This document shows positions 53,247 to 62,536 of a DNA stretch of 64,000 nt, piece after piece. The DNA lies in the NCBI RefSeq assembly GCF_015291645.1, contig NZ_CP030055.1, forward strand, positions 3,162,001-3,226,000. Direction: 5' to 3'. Position 1 is the stretch's first letter. Each line of letters starts with the position of its first letter. Source of the stretch: Bradyrhizobium sp. CCBAU 53340 (GTDB lineage Bacteria; Pseudomonadota; Alphaproteobacteria; Rhizobiales; Xanthobacteraceae). The notes beneath the pieces are model-generated. The model was not told where the DNA came from. It was given only the letters and a program-made list of their open reading frames with translations, and ran no database searches. The translations under genes were made by a program, and so were the position numbers.

Positions 53247-54013
53247 ACGGGCTGCCGATCCTCGACATTTCCGGGCTCTGCAAATCCTACGGCGCGGTGC
53301 GCGCGGTCGACGGGGTCGACCTGCATGTCGATCGTGGCGAGATTTGTGGGCTGATCGGACCAAATGGCTCCGGAAAGTCCACCTTCTTCGACTGCGTGAC
53401 CGGGCTTGCCAAGCCGAGCGCCGGGGCAGTGAAACTCGATGGCCAGGACATCACGGGCTGGTCGCTGAACGATATCGCGCGGCAGGGGCGCATGCTGCGC
53501 TCGTTCCAGAAGACGGTGGTGTTCTCGGCACTCGATATCGAGGAGAACCTCGTCATCGCCGGCCAGATGTTCACCTTCCCCGGGATCTTGTCGACCTTCG
53601 GGATCGGCGCTGCCGCGCGCAATCGTGTTGCGGCCCTGCGGGAGCGGGCGCGCGAGCTGATCAAGATCGCCGGCCTTTGGGATGTGCGCTTCCAGCCCGC
53701 AGGAAAACTCTCCGGCGGACAGCAGAAGCTGATCCAGTTCGCCTCGATGCTGATGCCTGAGCCGAAGCTCATCCTGCTCGACGAGCCCATGGCCGGCATC
53801 AATCCAAAACTGATCGAGCGCGTGGTTGACAGCATTCGTCTTGCCAACACCTCGTTCGGCGTCAGCTTCCTGATCATCGAGCACAACATCGACGTGGTCA
53901 CGAGCCTGTGCCGGCGCGTGGTCGTGCTCGACCAGGGGCGCAAGCTTGCGGAAGGCACGCCGCACGAGATCGTCCAGAACCAGGCAGTGCGGGAGGCCTA
54001 TCTCGGTGGCTGA
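53243..54013 (+). CDS. Liv-type ABC ATP-binding protein (LivG)
   Basis: ATG 53243 overlaps the LivM stop; a much longer open frame upstream is a shadow inside livM. The 256 residues show Walker A 'GPNGSGKST', 'LSGGQQKL' signature, Walker B 'LILLDEP' and 'IIEHNIDVV' H-loop, with the LivG-type insertion after Walker A. It powers the transporter with LivF. Confidence 0.92.
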   Translation: MNGLPILDISGLCKSYGAVRAVDGVDLHVDRGEICGLIGPNGSGKSTFFDCVTGLAKPSAGAVKLDGQDITGWSLNDIARQGRMLRSFQKTVVFSALDIEENLVIAGQMFTFPGILSTFGIGAAARNRVAALRERARELIKIAGLWDVRFQPAGKLSGGQQKLIQFASMLMPEPKLILLDEPMAGINPKLIERVVDSIRLANTSFGVSFLIIEHNIDVVTSLCRRVVVLDQGRKLAEGTPHEIVQNQAVREAYLGG

Positions 54014-54746
54014 ACCCTCTCTTTCGATCAAGGGCCTGCGCGCGGGATACGGCTCGCTCGACATCCTCAACGGCGTCGATCTCGACGTGCCGCAAGGCCA
54101 GTTCGTCGCGCTGATGGGCCCGAACGGCGCAGGCAAATCGACGCTCCTCAAGACGCTCTACGGCATGACGACCGTCAAAGGCGGCAGCATCAATTGGCAG
54201 GGCAAGGACATCTCGGCTCTCAAGTCGCGCGCGATCCTGGCCGAAGGCATCTCCTGGGTGCCGCAGGGCCGTTGCAATTTTCCTGTCATGACGGTCGACG
54301 AGAATTTGCAGATGGCCGCTTATACCTTGCGCGACAGCAAGGTGAAGGCGGAACGCGACTATGTCTACGACCTGTTTCCGATCCTGAAGACGCGCCGCAA
54401 CACGCTCGCCGGCAATATGTCCGGCGGCGAGCAGCAACTGCTCGAGGTCGCGATGGCCGTGTTGCAGCGGCCAAAGATCCTGCTGGTCGACGAGCCCTCC
54501 GTCGGCTTGTCGCCGACCGCTATCGGAATCGTGTTCGACGAGCTCGCGCGCATCAACGCGGCCGGGCAGACCATCCTGCTGGTCGAGCAGAACACCAAGA
54601 AGGCCATGCAAGTCGCCCAACGCGCCGTCATCTTGCGGCTCGGAAAGGTGATCTGGGACGGCCGGCCTGCCGACATCACTCACGACGAGCTCGGCGAGCT
54701 GTTCCTCACCGGCCGCATGCGCGGTGAGACCGACGTCGAGCACTAA
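54006..54746 (+). CDS. Liv-type ABC ATP-binding protein (LivF)
   Basis: GTG 54006 overlaps the end of the LivG gene by 8 bases and fits the family start ('AEPSLSIKGLRAGYGSLDIL'); the upstream in-frame extension lies within livG. The 246 residues have Walker A 'GPNGAGKST', signature 'MSGGEQQ', Walker B 'ILLVDEPSVGLSP' and 'LVEQNTKKAM'. It closes the five-gene transporter set. Confidence 0.92.
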   Translation: MAEPSLSIKGLRAGYGSLDILNGVDLDVPQGQFVALMGPNGAGKSTLLKTLYGMTTVKGGSINWQGKDISALKSRAILAEGISWVPQGRCNFPVMTVDENLQMAAYTLRDSKVKAERDYVYDLFPILKTRRNTLAGNMSGGEQQLLEVAMAVLQRPKILLVDEPSVGLSPTAIGIVFDELARINAAGQTILLVEQNTKKAMQVAQRAVILRLGKVIWDGRPADITHDELGELFLTGRMRGETDVEH

Positions 54747-54775
54747 TACGATCTGCAACGCAAAGGACGACCCCA

Positions 54776-55984
54776 GTGACGATCTTCGTGCCGGCCACGC
54801 GCGTCTCGCGCATCAAGATTTCCCCGACCACGGCAGCGTCCGCGCGCGTGCGCGAGCTGAAGGCCGCCGGCCGCGACATCGTCGACATGGCGATCGGCGA
54901 GCCCGATTTCGACACGCCTGACGACGTCAAGGCGGCGGCGCATGCTGCGATCGATCGCGGTGAGACGAAATACACCGCCGTCAATGGTACCGTGGCGCTG
55001 CGCAAGGGCATTATTGCCGACTACAAGCGGCGCCTCGGGTTGGAGTATGCGGACGGCGAAATCTGCGTCGGTGGCGGGGCCAAGCAGATCCTGTTCCTTG
55101 CATTGATGGCGAGCGTGGAGGAGGGGGCCGAGGTCATCATTCCCGCGCCCTATTGGGTCTCCTATCCCGACATGGTCATTGCCAATGACGGCAAGCCAGT
55201 GATCGTCCGCTGCTCCGAGAACCAGGGTTTCAAGCTCACCGCCGACGCGCTGGAGGCCGCGATCACGCCGAAGACGCGCTGGCTGATCCTCAATGCGCCG
55301 TCAAATCCGACCGGCGCGGCCTATTCTCGCAGCGATCTCGAAGCGCTCGGTGCCGTGCTGCTGCGCCATCCGAATGTGCTCGTGCTCTCCGACGACATCT
55401 ACGACCAGATCTGGTATCGCGACGAGCCTGCGACGACGCTCGCGGCGGCAGTGCCCGCCCTCAGGGATCGCATCCTGCTCACCAACGGCGTGTCCAAGAC
55501 CTATGCCATGACCGGATGGCGGATCGGTTATGCCGCTGGCCCCGCGCCACTGATCGCGGCGATCAACAAGCTGCAGTCGCAGATGTCGTCTTGTCCGTCG
55601 TCGATCAGCCAGGCGGCAGCGGCCCATGCACTGACCAGCGACCAATCGTTCGTGCGCGACAGCGTCAAGCTCTACAAGGAGCGCCGCGATTATGCCTGTG
55701 CGCGCCTGAACGCGATCCCCGGCCTGTCGTGCCTGGTGCCCGATGGTGCGTTCTATCTCTATCCCGGCTGCGCCGGTGTGATCGGCAAGACCACGCCTGA
55801 AGGCAAGGTCATCGAGAACGATCTCGACTTCGTGCTCTATCTTCTGGACGGCGTCGGCGTCGCCGCGGTGCAGGGCGCGGCCTATGGCCTCTCACCTTAT
55901 TTCCGACTGTCGATCGCGACCTCGATGGAAGCGATCAAGGAGGCCTGCGACCGTATCGAAAAGGCCTGTCGGGCACTTCGCTGA
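54776..55984 (+). CDS. Class I/II pyridoxal-phosphate aminotransferase
   Basis: GTG 54776 starts a 402-residue enzyme with the fold-type I pattern 'GEPDFDTPDDVKAA', 'YTAVNGTVALRKGI', 'NAPSNPTGAAYS' and the PLP lysine K241 in 'NGVSKTYAMTGWRIGYAAG'. It resembles bacterial aspartate/aromatic aminotransferases. About 30 bases after livF, it probably belongs to the operon and would deaminate the imported amino compound or one derived from it. Confidence 0.9.
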   Translation: MTIFVPATRVSRIKISPTTAASARVRELKAAGRDIVDMAIGEPDFDTPDDVKAAAHAAIDRGETKYTAVNGTVALRKGIIADYKRRLGLEYADGEICVGGGAKQILFLALMASVEEGAEVIIPAPYWVSYPDMVIANDGKPVIVRCSENQGFKLTADALEAAITPKTRWLILNAPSNPTGAAYSRSDLEALGAVLLRHPNVLVLSDDIYDQIWYRDEPATTLAAAVPALRDRILLTNGVSKTYAMTGWRIGYAAGPAPLIAAINKLQSQMSSCPSSISQAAAAHALTSDQSFVRDSVKLYKERRDYACARLNAIPGLSCLVPDGAFYLYPGCAGVIGKTTPEGKVIENDLDFVLYLLDGVGVAAVQGAAYGLSPYFRLSIATSMEAIKEACDRIEKACRALR

Positions 55985-55989
55985 GCCCT

Positions 55990-56026
55990 CTTCAGGCGCG
56001 GACGGGAAAAGCCCGGCGGCCTGAGA
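55990..56026 (+). terminator. Possible terminator after aminotransferase
   Basis: TCAGGC and GCCTGA arms enclose an inner CGGG/CCCG pairing. The structure lies between the aminotransferase and the LysR gene. A T-run is missing. Confidence 0.3.
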
Positions 56027-56035
56027 AGAATCTCA
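56022..56035. promoter_or_regulatory. Dyad TGAGA-N4-TCTCA before LysR gene
   Basis: This perfect 5-base-arm repeat lies about 70 bases before the LysR ATG, where autoregulation would occur. It overlaps the right arm of the possible terminator. Confidence 0.35.
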
Positions 56036-56106
56036 TTGAAATCAATAGGCTAGATAAAGGATAGTGCTGCTCAGGATCCTATTCTCAGAGCCGGTATTCG
56101 ACTCAT

Positions 56107-57048
56107 ATGAGCGTCGATTTCAGGAAGCTGAAGAGCTTCGTCAAAGTCGTGGACGCCGGCAGCGTTTCGCGCGCGGCCGGCCTGCTGCGCACGGCGCAAC
56201 CGGCGCTCTCGCAGCAGATCGCGGCGCTTGAGAGCCACTTCAAGCACAAGCTGCTCCTGCGCAGCAATCACGGCATTGTCCCGACCGAAGCCGGCCTGAT
56301 CCTTTATCGTCACGCCCAGTTGCTCTTGAAGCAGATCGAGCAGGCGCAGATCGACATCGACCAGTCGACCAAGGCGCTGGCCGGGCGCGTGTCGATTGGA
56401 CTTGCGACCTATTCGGCGTCGAGCACGTTGTCGTTGCCGATTCTGAAAGAGATGTCCGCGCTGCATCCGCAGATCATCGTCCATATCAACGACAGCTTCG
56501 GTCACGTGCTCAGCGAGCTCATCATGACCGGGAAGATGGATATGGCCATGATCTATGGTTCCGGGCCAATCAAGGGCGTCAAGCTCCAGCCGCTGTTTCG
56601 CGAGGAGCTGTATCTCGTGTCGCGCGCCGAGACGGCGTCGAAGAAGTCGACGGATGAACCGCTGCCGCTGTCGGCGCTGGCCGACGTCAAGCTGCTGCTG
56701 CCGAGCCAGGGGCATTTCCTGCGGCGCCTGATTGATGAATCGCTGGCGCGAGCGCGGGTCACGCCGAACGTCGCCTCCGAGATCGAATCGGTCTCGGCAC
56801 TCGGTGCGGCCGTGACCGAAGGCTTGGGCTCGACCATCCTGCCTGCCTCAGTCGCCGCCGCCAGCGCGTCGAGCTTTGCGGGCGTCGAGGTGCGGCGGCT
56901 GGTCCGCCCCGCCATCGAGGCGACCGTCTCCCTGTGCGTCTCCGATCATCTGCCGCTGTCGGAGCCCGCGCTGGCCACGCGCTCGGTGCTTCTGACCGTG
57001 GTCGAGAGGCTGATGCGCAGTCATCCGCAAGGTATCCGGGCGGTCTAA
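56107..57048 (+). CDS. LysR-family transcriptional regulator (Nac/CynR-like)
   Basis: The 313 residues start with the HTH 'LKSFVKVVDAGSVSRAAGLL', 'PALSQQIAALESHF' (about 7-65) and continue with a LysR effector domain. The N-terminus resembles the nitrogen-assimilation (Nac) group, which fits genes for amide or amino-nitrogen use on both sides. It is on the same strand as the hydantoinase genes, with 162 bases between, and probably controls them and/or the Liv operon. Confidence 0.87.
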   Translation: MSVDFRKLKSFVKVVDAGSVSRAAGLLRTAQPALSQQIAALESHFKHKLLLRSNHGIVPTEAGLILYRHAQLLLKQIEQAQIDIDQSTKALAGRVSIGLATYSASSTLSLPILKEMSALHPQIIVHINDSFGHVLSELIMTGKMDMAMIYGSGPIKGVKLQPLFREELYLVSRAETASKKSTDEPLPLSALADVKLLLPSQGHFLRRLIDESLARARVTPNVASEIESVSALGAAVTEGLGSTILPASVAAASASSFAGVEVRRLVRPAIEATVSLCVSDHLPLSEPALATRSVLLTVVERLMRSHPQGIRAV

Positions 57049-57210
57049 GCAGCACGCTTGCAATTTGAGGCACGGGCATCGCCGCAGCTCGAGCAGCATT
57101 GTGCTGGTTTCGCCATGCCATAAACAAAACCTATGGCGGCAGACGGGAGTTGTGGTGGTCGCGTGTGGCCGCATTTCCTACCCTCGAAGATAATCGCTTC
57201 GAGGACAAAG

Positions 57211-59277
57211 ATGGCCAAGCTCGCATTCGATACCGGGGGAACTTTTACCGATTTCGCGCTGCTCGATGACAAGGGCGAGCTGCATCTTCACAAGGTGCTG
57301 AGCACGCCGGCCAATCCGGCCGAGGCCGTGGTTCGTGGGGTTTCAGAGCTACTCGCGCAATTCGGTGATGTCGTCGATCTCGACAGCCTTCAGGTCCTGG
57401 GGGCGACCACCGTCGTCACCAATGCGGTGCTGGAGCGCAAGGGCGTCAAGACCGGCTTCATCTCGACCGCCGGCTTCCAGGACATGCTGCGCATCCGCAA
57501 CGAAGGGCGCTACGATCTTTACGACCTGAACTTGAAATATCCCGATCCGCTGGTGACGCGCGCGAACAGCTTTGGCGCGATCGAGCGCATCTCGGCGGAC
57601 GGCGAGGTCGTGACCGCGCTCGGGGAGGAGACTGTCCGCGAGATCGCCGGCCGGCTGCGCGAGGAAGGCATCAAGTCCGTCGCGGTCTGTCTGCTGCATG
57701 CCTACAAATATCCCGATCATGAACAGCGCATCGCGGCGCTGCTGCGCGAGGAATATCCCGATATCTTCGTGTCACTGTCGTCAGAGGTTTGCCCGGAGGT
57801 CCGGGAGTTCGACCGCGCCTCGACCACCGTCGTCAACGCTTATACGCGGCCGCAGATGTCCGGCCACGTGGCGCATCTCGAGCGCGAGTTCGCAGCCAAG
57901 GGTATCCATCGTCAAGTGCTCTGGATGACGTCGTCGGGCGGCCTCGTGCCGAGCAGCCGCGCTGCGGAGCTGCCGGTGCGCCTGATCGAGTCGGGCCCGG
58001 CCGCAGGCGCTGTTGCCGCTGCCGAATTCGGTCGGATCGCAGGCGAGGGCAGCGTGCTGTCCTTCGACATGGGCGGCACCACCGCAAAGCTCTGCCTGAT
58101 TCCGAACGGCGAGCCGACGGTCGGCACTGACCTCGAAGTCGCACACTATCATCGCTTTCGCAAAGGCTCGGGCTTTCCCCTCAAGATCCAGTCGATCCGC
58201 ATGATCGAGATCGGCGCCGGCGGCGGCTCTATCGCAGCGAAGAATCCGCTCGGCCTGCTCGATGTCGGGCCACGCTCGGCGGGCGCGATGCCGGGGCCGG
58301 CCGCCTATCAACGCGGCGGTACCGAGCCGACCGTCACGGACGCCGATATCCTGCTCGGCTACATGGGCACGGAATCCTTTGTCGGCGGATCTTTCAAGGT
58401 GTCGAAAGACGCCGCGCTCACGGCGATGACCAAGCTCGCAGATTCGCTCGATGTCAGCGTGCCGCGTTGCGCCTTCGGAATCCACGATCTCGTCAATGAA
58501 TCCATGAGCAAGGCCGCGGCCGTGCACGCGACCGACCTCGGCGTCGATCCGCGCAGCCTTCCCATGGTCGCCTTTGGCGGCGCCGGTCCCGTGCATGCCT
58601 ACGGCATCGCGCGCAAGCTTGGCATCAAGCGTATCATCTGCCCGACCGGCGCCGGCGTCACTTCGGCAATCGGCATGCTGATTGCGCCTGTGGCAGTCGA
58701 TCTCTCCACAAGCTTCCCGATGCAGGTCGACACCTGGGATTTCGCGACGATGGACCGCCTGCTCGGCGATCTCTCCGCACAAGGGGCAGAGGTCGTCCGC
58801 GCCGCTGGTGTCGCGCCGGAGACGATCACCAACAGCTATACGGTCGACATGCGTCACGTCGGCCAGGGCCACGAGATCACTGTTGCATTGCCGGATCGCA
58901 GCCTGCCGCCGAAGCAATTCCACGAGGAGCTGCTTGCCAATTTCTACAAGCTTTATCGCGAGCTGTTCGGCCGCACCGTCGCTGGTTCATCGGTCGAGGT
59001 GATCACATGGCGTCTGCGCTCGAGCGGCAAGAAGGATCAGGTGACCCGCCCCCATACGCGCGATGTTGCCGAGGCCAGGAAGGGCGCACGTTCGGTCTAT
59101 TTCAGCGAAGCCGGGGGCTTCGTCGATACGCCGGTCTACGATCATTACAAGCTGCCGGTCGACGGGCAGATCAAGGGGCCGGCAATTGTCGAGCAGCGGG
59201 AATCGACCGCGGTCGTCGGACCGAGCGGTACGGCTCACGTCGACGCTAACGGCAATCTCGTGATCAACATCGCCTGA
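57211..59277 (+). CDS. hyuA: Hydantoinase/oxoprolinase subunit A
   Basis: ATG 57211 begins 'MAKLAFDTGGTFTDF', the ATP-binding signature of the family; the frame extends 26 codons upstream without a ribosome site. The 688 residues continue with 'GATTVVTNAVLERKGVKTGF', 'SSEVCPEVREFDRASTTVVNA' and 'SFDMGGTTAKLCLI', as in HyuA and the beta subunits of related carboxylases. It forms a complex with HyuB to open a cyclic amide using ATP. No small third subunit is present, which argues against an acetone carboxylase. Confidence 0.9.
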   Translation: MAKLAFDTGGTFTDFALLDDKGELHLHKVLSTPANPAEAVVRGVSELLAQFGDVVDLDSLQVLGATTVVTNAVLERKGVKTGFISTAGFQDMLRIRNEGRYDLYDLNLKYPDPLVTRANSFGAIERISADGEVVTALGEETVREIAGRLREEGIKSVAVCLLHAYKYPDHEQRIAALLREEYPDIFVSLSSEVCPEVREFDRASTTVVNAYTRPQMSGHVAHLEREFAAKGIHRQVLWMTSSGGLVPSSRAAELPVRLIESGPAAGAVAAAEFGRIAGEGSVLSFDMGGTTAKLCLIPNGEPTVGTDLEVAHYHRFRKGSGFPLKIQSIRMIEIGAGGGSIAAKNPLGLLDVGPRSAGAMPGPAAYQRGGTEPTVTDADILLGYMGTESFVGGSFKVSKDAALTAMTKLADSLDVSVPRCAFGIHDLVNESMSKAAAVHATDLGVDPRSLPMVAFGGAGPVHAYGIARKLGIKRIICPTGAGVTSAIGMLIAPVAVDLSTSFPMQVDTWDFATMDRLLGDLSAQGAEVVRAAGVAPETITNSYTVDMRHVGQGHEITVALPDRSLPPKQFHEELLANFYKLYRELFGRTVAGSSVEVITWRLRSSGKKDQVTRPHTRDVAEARKGARSVYFSEAGGFVDTPVYDHYKLPVDGQIKGPAIVEQRESTAVVGPSGTAHVDANGNLVINIA

Positions 59278-59289
59278 GGACCACGCCCC

Positions 59290-60972
59290 ATGTCCGCGAA
59301 CGCTGCCGATTTCAACGATCCGATCAATCTCCAGGTGATGTGGAATCGCCTGATCTTCATCGCCGACCAGGCCGACATCGTGCTTGGCCGCACCGCGTTC
59401 TCGCCGATCGTGCGCGAGAACCACGATTATGTGACCGTGCTGCTCGACAGCCGCGGTCGCGCGCTGGCGCAATGCACCTGGTCGATCCCGGTGTTCATTA
59501 CCTCGCTGCCGGTCGCCGCGCAGAAATACTTCCTGCCGAAGTTTCCGGCCGAGACGTTGCAAGAGGGCGACGTGCTCGCCACCAACGATCCCGAGATCGG
59601 CACCGGCCATCTGCCCGACGTCACAATGATCACGCCGATCTTCAAGAACGGCAAGGTCGTCGCCTATGCCGGCTCGATCGCACATCTTCCGGACATCGGC
59701 GGCGCTCCCCTGCATTCCGAGGCCAGCGACATCTTCGAGGAAGGCATTCGCTTTCCGATCGTGAAGCTGCACAAGGCCGGCGTCCCCAACCAGGACGTGC
59801 TCGACATCATCGCCGCCTCTGTTCGCCTCCCAACGGAGGTGATGGGCGATCTCGAATCCATGGTCGCGGCCAACAATGTGATGGGCCGGGAACTGGTCAA
59901 ATTCCTCGATGAATACGATCTCGACGGCATCGACGAGTTGGCCGACGCGATCCACACCCGCTCCGAAGCGCAGACCCGGCGCGCGATCCGGCAATGGCCG
60001 AACGGCACCTACAGTGCCGAGGTTCTGCTCGACGGCTACGACACCGACGTGACCCTCAAGGCCGCAGTGATCGTCCGCGACGATTCCATTCATGTCGACT
60101 ACACCGGAACGTCCGAGCAGATCCTTCATTCGATCAATTGTCGCACCAATTATCGCTACGCCCATTCGGTCTACGCGCTGAAGTGCTTGCTCGACCCGGA
60201 TACGCCGAACAATGAGGGCTGCATCACGCCCATCACGGACGAGGCGCCGCTCGGCTCGATCCTCAATCCAGAGGAATGGACGGCGGGCAATTCGCGCAAC
60301 CTGATCGGGCATGTGATCCCATCGCTTATCTTCAAAGCGCTGGAAGGCGTGGTGCCGGGCAAGGTGATGGGCGACAGCGGCGGCGCGCCGATCTGGGCTG
60401 CCAACTGCGTCGGTCGGCGCGACGACGGTTCGCAATACGGCTCGGTGCAGAATTTCCACGGCGGGCAAGGCGCGCGTGCCGAATTCGACGGTCTCGATAC
60501 CCTGAGCTTTCCTTCCAACTGCAAGGTCACGGCGATCGAAATGTTCGAGATCGCGGTGCCCGCGCTCACGGAGTGCAAGGAGCTGATCCCGGATTCCGGC
60601 GGCGCCGGCAAGAGCCGTGGCGGCCTCGGCCAGCGCGTCGTGCTGCGCAATCTCGGACCCAATCCCATGAATGTCTACCTGGCGTCCGAGCGCGTGCGCC
60701 ATCCCTGCTTCGGCGTCGTTGGCGGCCAGTCCGGCAGCACCGGCAAGGTACACAAGAATGGCGAGCCACAGTTTCCAAAGGGCAAGGTCGTCCTCAAGAC
60801 CGGAGATCGCTTGGAGGTCGAGACGCCGGGCGGCGGCGGCTGGGGCAAGACGTCGGAGCGCAGTGCGGCATTGATCGAGCTCGACCTTGCGGAAGGCTTG
60901 ATTACGTCCGCTGCCGCGAGGCAGATTTACGGCTATCAGCCCTCAAGCGTGGCGGCGACCGCCGCCGAATAG
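59290..60972 (+). CDS. hyuB: Hydantoinase/oxoprolinase subunit B
   Basis: The 560-residue protein has the HyuB start 'DPINLQVMWNRLIFIADQAD', then 'GDVLATNDPEIGTGHLPDV', 'DYTGTSEQILHSINC' and a Gly-rich C-terminus ('TPGGGGWGKTSERS'). It is 12 bases after hyuA; together they make the standard two-subunit ATP-dependent hydrolase. Length matches hydantoinase B and is shorter than acetone carboxylase alpha (about 770 residues). Substrate unknown. Confidence 0.9.
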   Translation: MSANAADFNDPINLQVMWNRLIFIADQADIVLGRTAFSPIVRENHDYVTVLLDSRGRALAQCTWSIPVFITSLPVAAQKYFLPKFPAETLQEGDVLATNDPEIGTGHLPDVTMITPIFKNGKVVAYAGSIAHLPDIGGAPLHSEASDIFEEGIRFPIVKLHKAGVPNQDVLDIIAASVRLPTEVMGDLESMVAANNVMGRELVKFLDEYDLDGIDELADAIHTRSEAQTRRAIRQWPNGTYSAEVLLDGYDTDVTLKAAVIVRDDSIHVDYTGTSEQILHSINCRTNYRYAHSVYALKCLLDPDTPNNEGCITPITDEAPLGSILNPEEWTAGNSRNLIGHVIPSLIFKALEGVVPGKVMGDSGGAPIWAANCVGRRDDGSQYGSVQNFHGGQGARAEFDGLDTLSFPSNCKVTAIEMFEIAVPALTECKELIPDSGGAGKSRGGLGQRVVLRNLGPNPMNVYLASERVRHPCFGVVGGQSGSTGKVHKNGEPQFPKGKVVLKTGDRLEVETPGGGGWGKTSERSAALIELDLAEGLITSAAARQIYGYQPSSVAATAAE

Positions 60973-60979
60973 GACAATC

Positions 60980-61783
60980 ATGGGTCTTCTCGACGGAAAG
61001 ATTGCACTCGTCACAGGGGCCGGCACGGGCATCGGCCGCGAGGCCGCCATCCTCCTGGCAAAGGAAGGTGCAACGGTGGTCCTGACCGGACGACGGATTG
61101 ATCCGCTGCGCGACGTCGTCGCGCTCATCGAGAAGGCCGGCGGCAAGGCCGTCGCCCATGTGCTGGATGTGGCATCGCGCGATGCGATCCGGGAGACAGT
61201 GGCCTGGGCCAAGCGTAACGTCGGGACGATCGACATCCTCGTTAACAACGCCGGCAGCGCCAGCAAGGTTCTGAATGCGCGGTTCATCAGCGAGGCCGAG
61301 TGGAATGCCACGGTCAACGTCAATCTCACCGCCGTGTTCAACCTGACGCAGGCCGTTCTGGACGACATGATTGCCAGGAAGGAAGGCACTGTTATCACCG
61401 TGTCGTCGCTCGCGGTCGTGAACCCGAACCTGCTTGGGGGAGCGGCCTATGGTGCGGCCAAGGCCGGCGTGAAGAACTTCATGACGTTCCTGCACAACAC
61501 GTTTCGTAACCAGGGCATCCGAGCAACGACGATCCTGCCAGGCGAGACCGACACACCTATCATGGATAACCGCGCGCGCCCGCCGCTAGACAGCGAACGC
61601 GCCGTGATGCTCAATCCGCACGACGTCGCGCGTGCGGTGCTGCTCTGTGCGAGCCTGCAAAAGGGTGCCGTGATCCCCGAGTTGCACATCTGTCCGACTT
61701 TCATGCGCGATACGTCCGCGGACATTGAAACGGCCCGTTGGGTCGGTGCACCCGAGGGCCTCGCCGACAAGCCGAAAAGCTAG
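60980..61783 (+). CDS. SDR-family oxidoreductase
   Basis: The 267-residue classical SDR has 'TGAGTGIG' at 12-19, 'NNAG' at 89-92, catalytic Ser about 142 and Y157-x3-K161 ('YGAAKAG'). It uses NAD(P) to oxidise an alcohol or reduce a ketone. Seven bases after hyuB, it is clearly in that operon and probably works on the ring-opened product. Confidence 0.9.
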   Translation: MGLLDGKIALVTGAGTGIGREAAILLAKEGATVVLTGRRIDPLRDVVALIEKAGGKAVAHVLDVASRDAIRETVAWAKRNVGTIDILVNNAGSASKVLNARFISEAEWNATVNVNLTAVFNLTQAVLDDMIARKEGTVITVSSLAVVNPNLLGGAAYGAAKAGVKNFMTFLHNTFRNQGIRATTILPGETDTPIMDNRARPPLDSERAVMLNPHDVARAVLLCASLQKGAVIPELHICPTFMRDTSADIETARWVGAPEGLADKPKS

Positions 61784-61798
61784 AGAAGAGGATCTCCC

Positions 61799-62521
61799 AT
61801 GAACGGAGCCAAGTTGCGCGAACGCCTTGCCAAGGGCGAGGCGGTCACCATGTTTACGCCCCATCACTCGTCGTCGGGACTCGCTGTCCGCCTGGTCGAG
61901 CTCGGTGGGGATGCCATCTTCGTCGATTGCGAGCACGGCACCTGGAGCTTCGAGGATGTTCGGGTCACGGCCCAGGTCGTCCGCGGTGCCGGCGGCGCCG
62001 CGATCGTTCGTCCGCATTCCCATGAGCGGCCGGTCCTAATCCGCTATCTCAATGCCGGTGCAGACGGTCTAATGGTGCCGATGGTCGATACCGCCGAGCA
62101 GGCGCGCGCCATTGTCGATGCGGTTCGCTACGCATGCCCCGCCGATCACGAAAAGCGGCTCGTCATCGCCATGATCGAGACGCCAAAGGCGATCGAGGAC
62201 ATTGAGGAACTGCTCGCGGTGGAAGGGATCGATGTCTTTTTCATCGGGCCCGGCGACCTCTCACAGAACATGGGTTATCCGCCGGCGCCGCCTTTCGGGC
62301 AGCCCAGGCCGCAGGCCGTTACGGAGCGCGTTGCCCACGCCGTGAAGAAGATCCGCGCAGCCGGCAAGGTTGCCGGAACGCTCGTGACGTCGGATGAACT
62401 GCCTGCGCTGCTGGAGCAGGGAGTGCGGTATTTCTACATCCACTCCGACCCGTTCCTGCGTGTCGGCCTAGCTGCTGTCATGAAGCTGCTTGAACGCTCA
62501 GCTCGGACAACGTACGCGTAG
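61799..62521 (+). CDS. HpcH/HpaI-type aldolase
   Basis: The 240-residue TIM-barrel protein shows the class II aldolase pattern: 'GGDAIFVDCEHGTWSFEDV', 'GADGLMVPMVDTAEQARAIV', 'MIETPKAIEDIEELL' with the metal-binding Glu, and 'FFIGPGDLSQNMGY' with the Asp. The family makes or splits 2-keto-hydroxy acids, often releasing pyruvate. In this operon it may cleave the keto acid formed by the SDR enzymes. The start follows AGAAGAGGATCTCCC. Confidence 0.88.
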   Translation: MNGAKLRERLAKGEAVTMFTPHHSSSGLAVRLVELGGDAIFVDCEHGTWSFEDVRVTAQVVRGAGGAAIVRPHSHERPVLIRYLNAGADGLMVPMVDTAEQARAIVDAVRYACPADHEKRLVIAMIETPKAIEDIEELLAVEGIDVFFIGPGDLSQNMGYPPAPPFGQPRPQAVTERVAHAVKKIRAAGKVAGTLVTSDELPALLEQGVRYFYIHSDPFLRVGLAAVMKLLERSARTTYA

Positions 62522-62536
62522 TGGGAAAGGAATCCC

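Noticed and set aside
57211..60972. HyuA/HyuB as an acetone carboxylase completing the propane pathway
   Set aside because: Acetone carboxylase belongs to related families, but it has a larger alpha subunit and a small gamma subunit. Neither is present here and the operon context differs.
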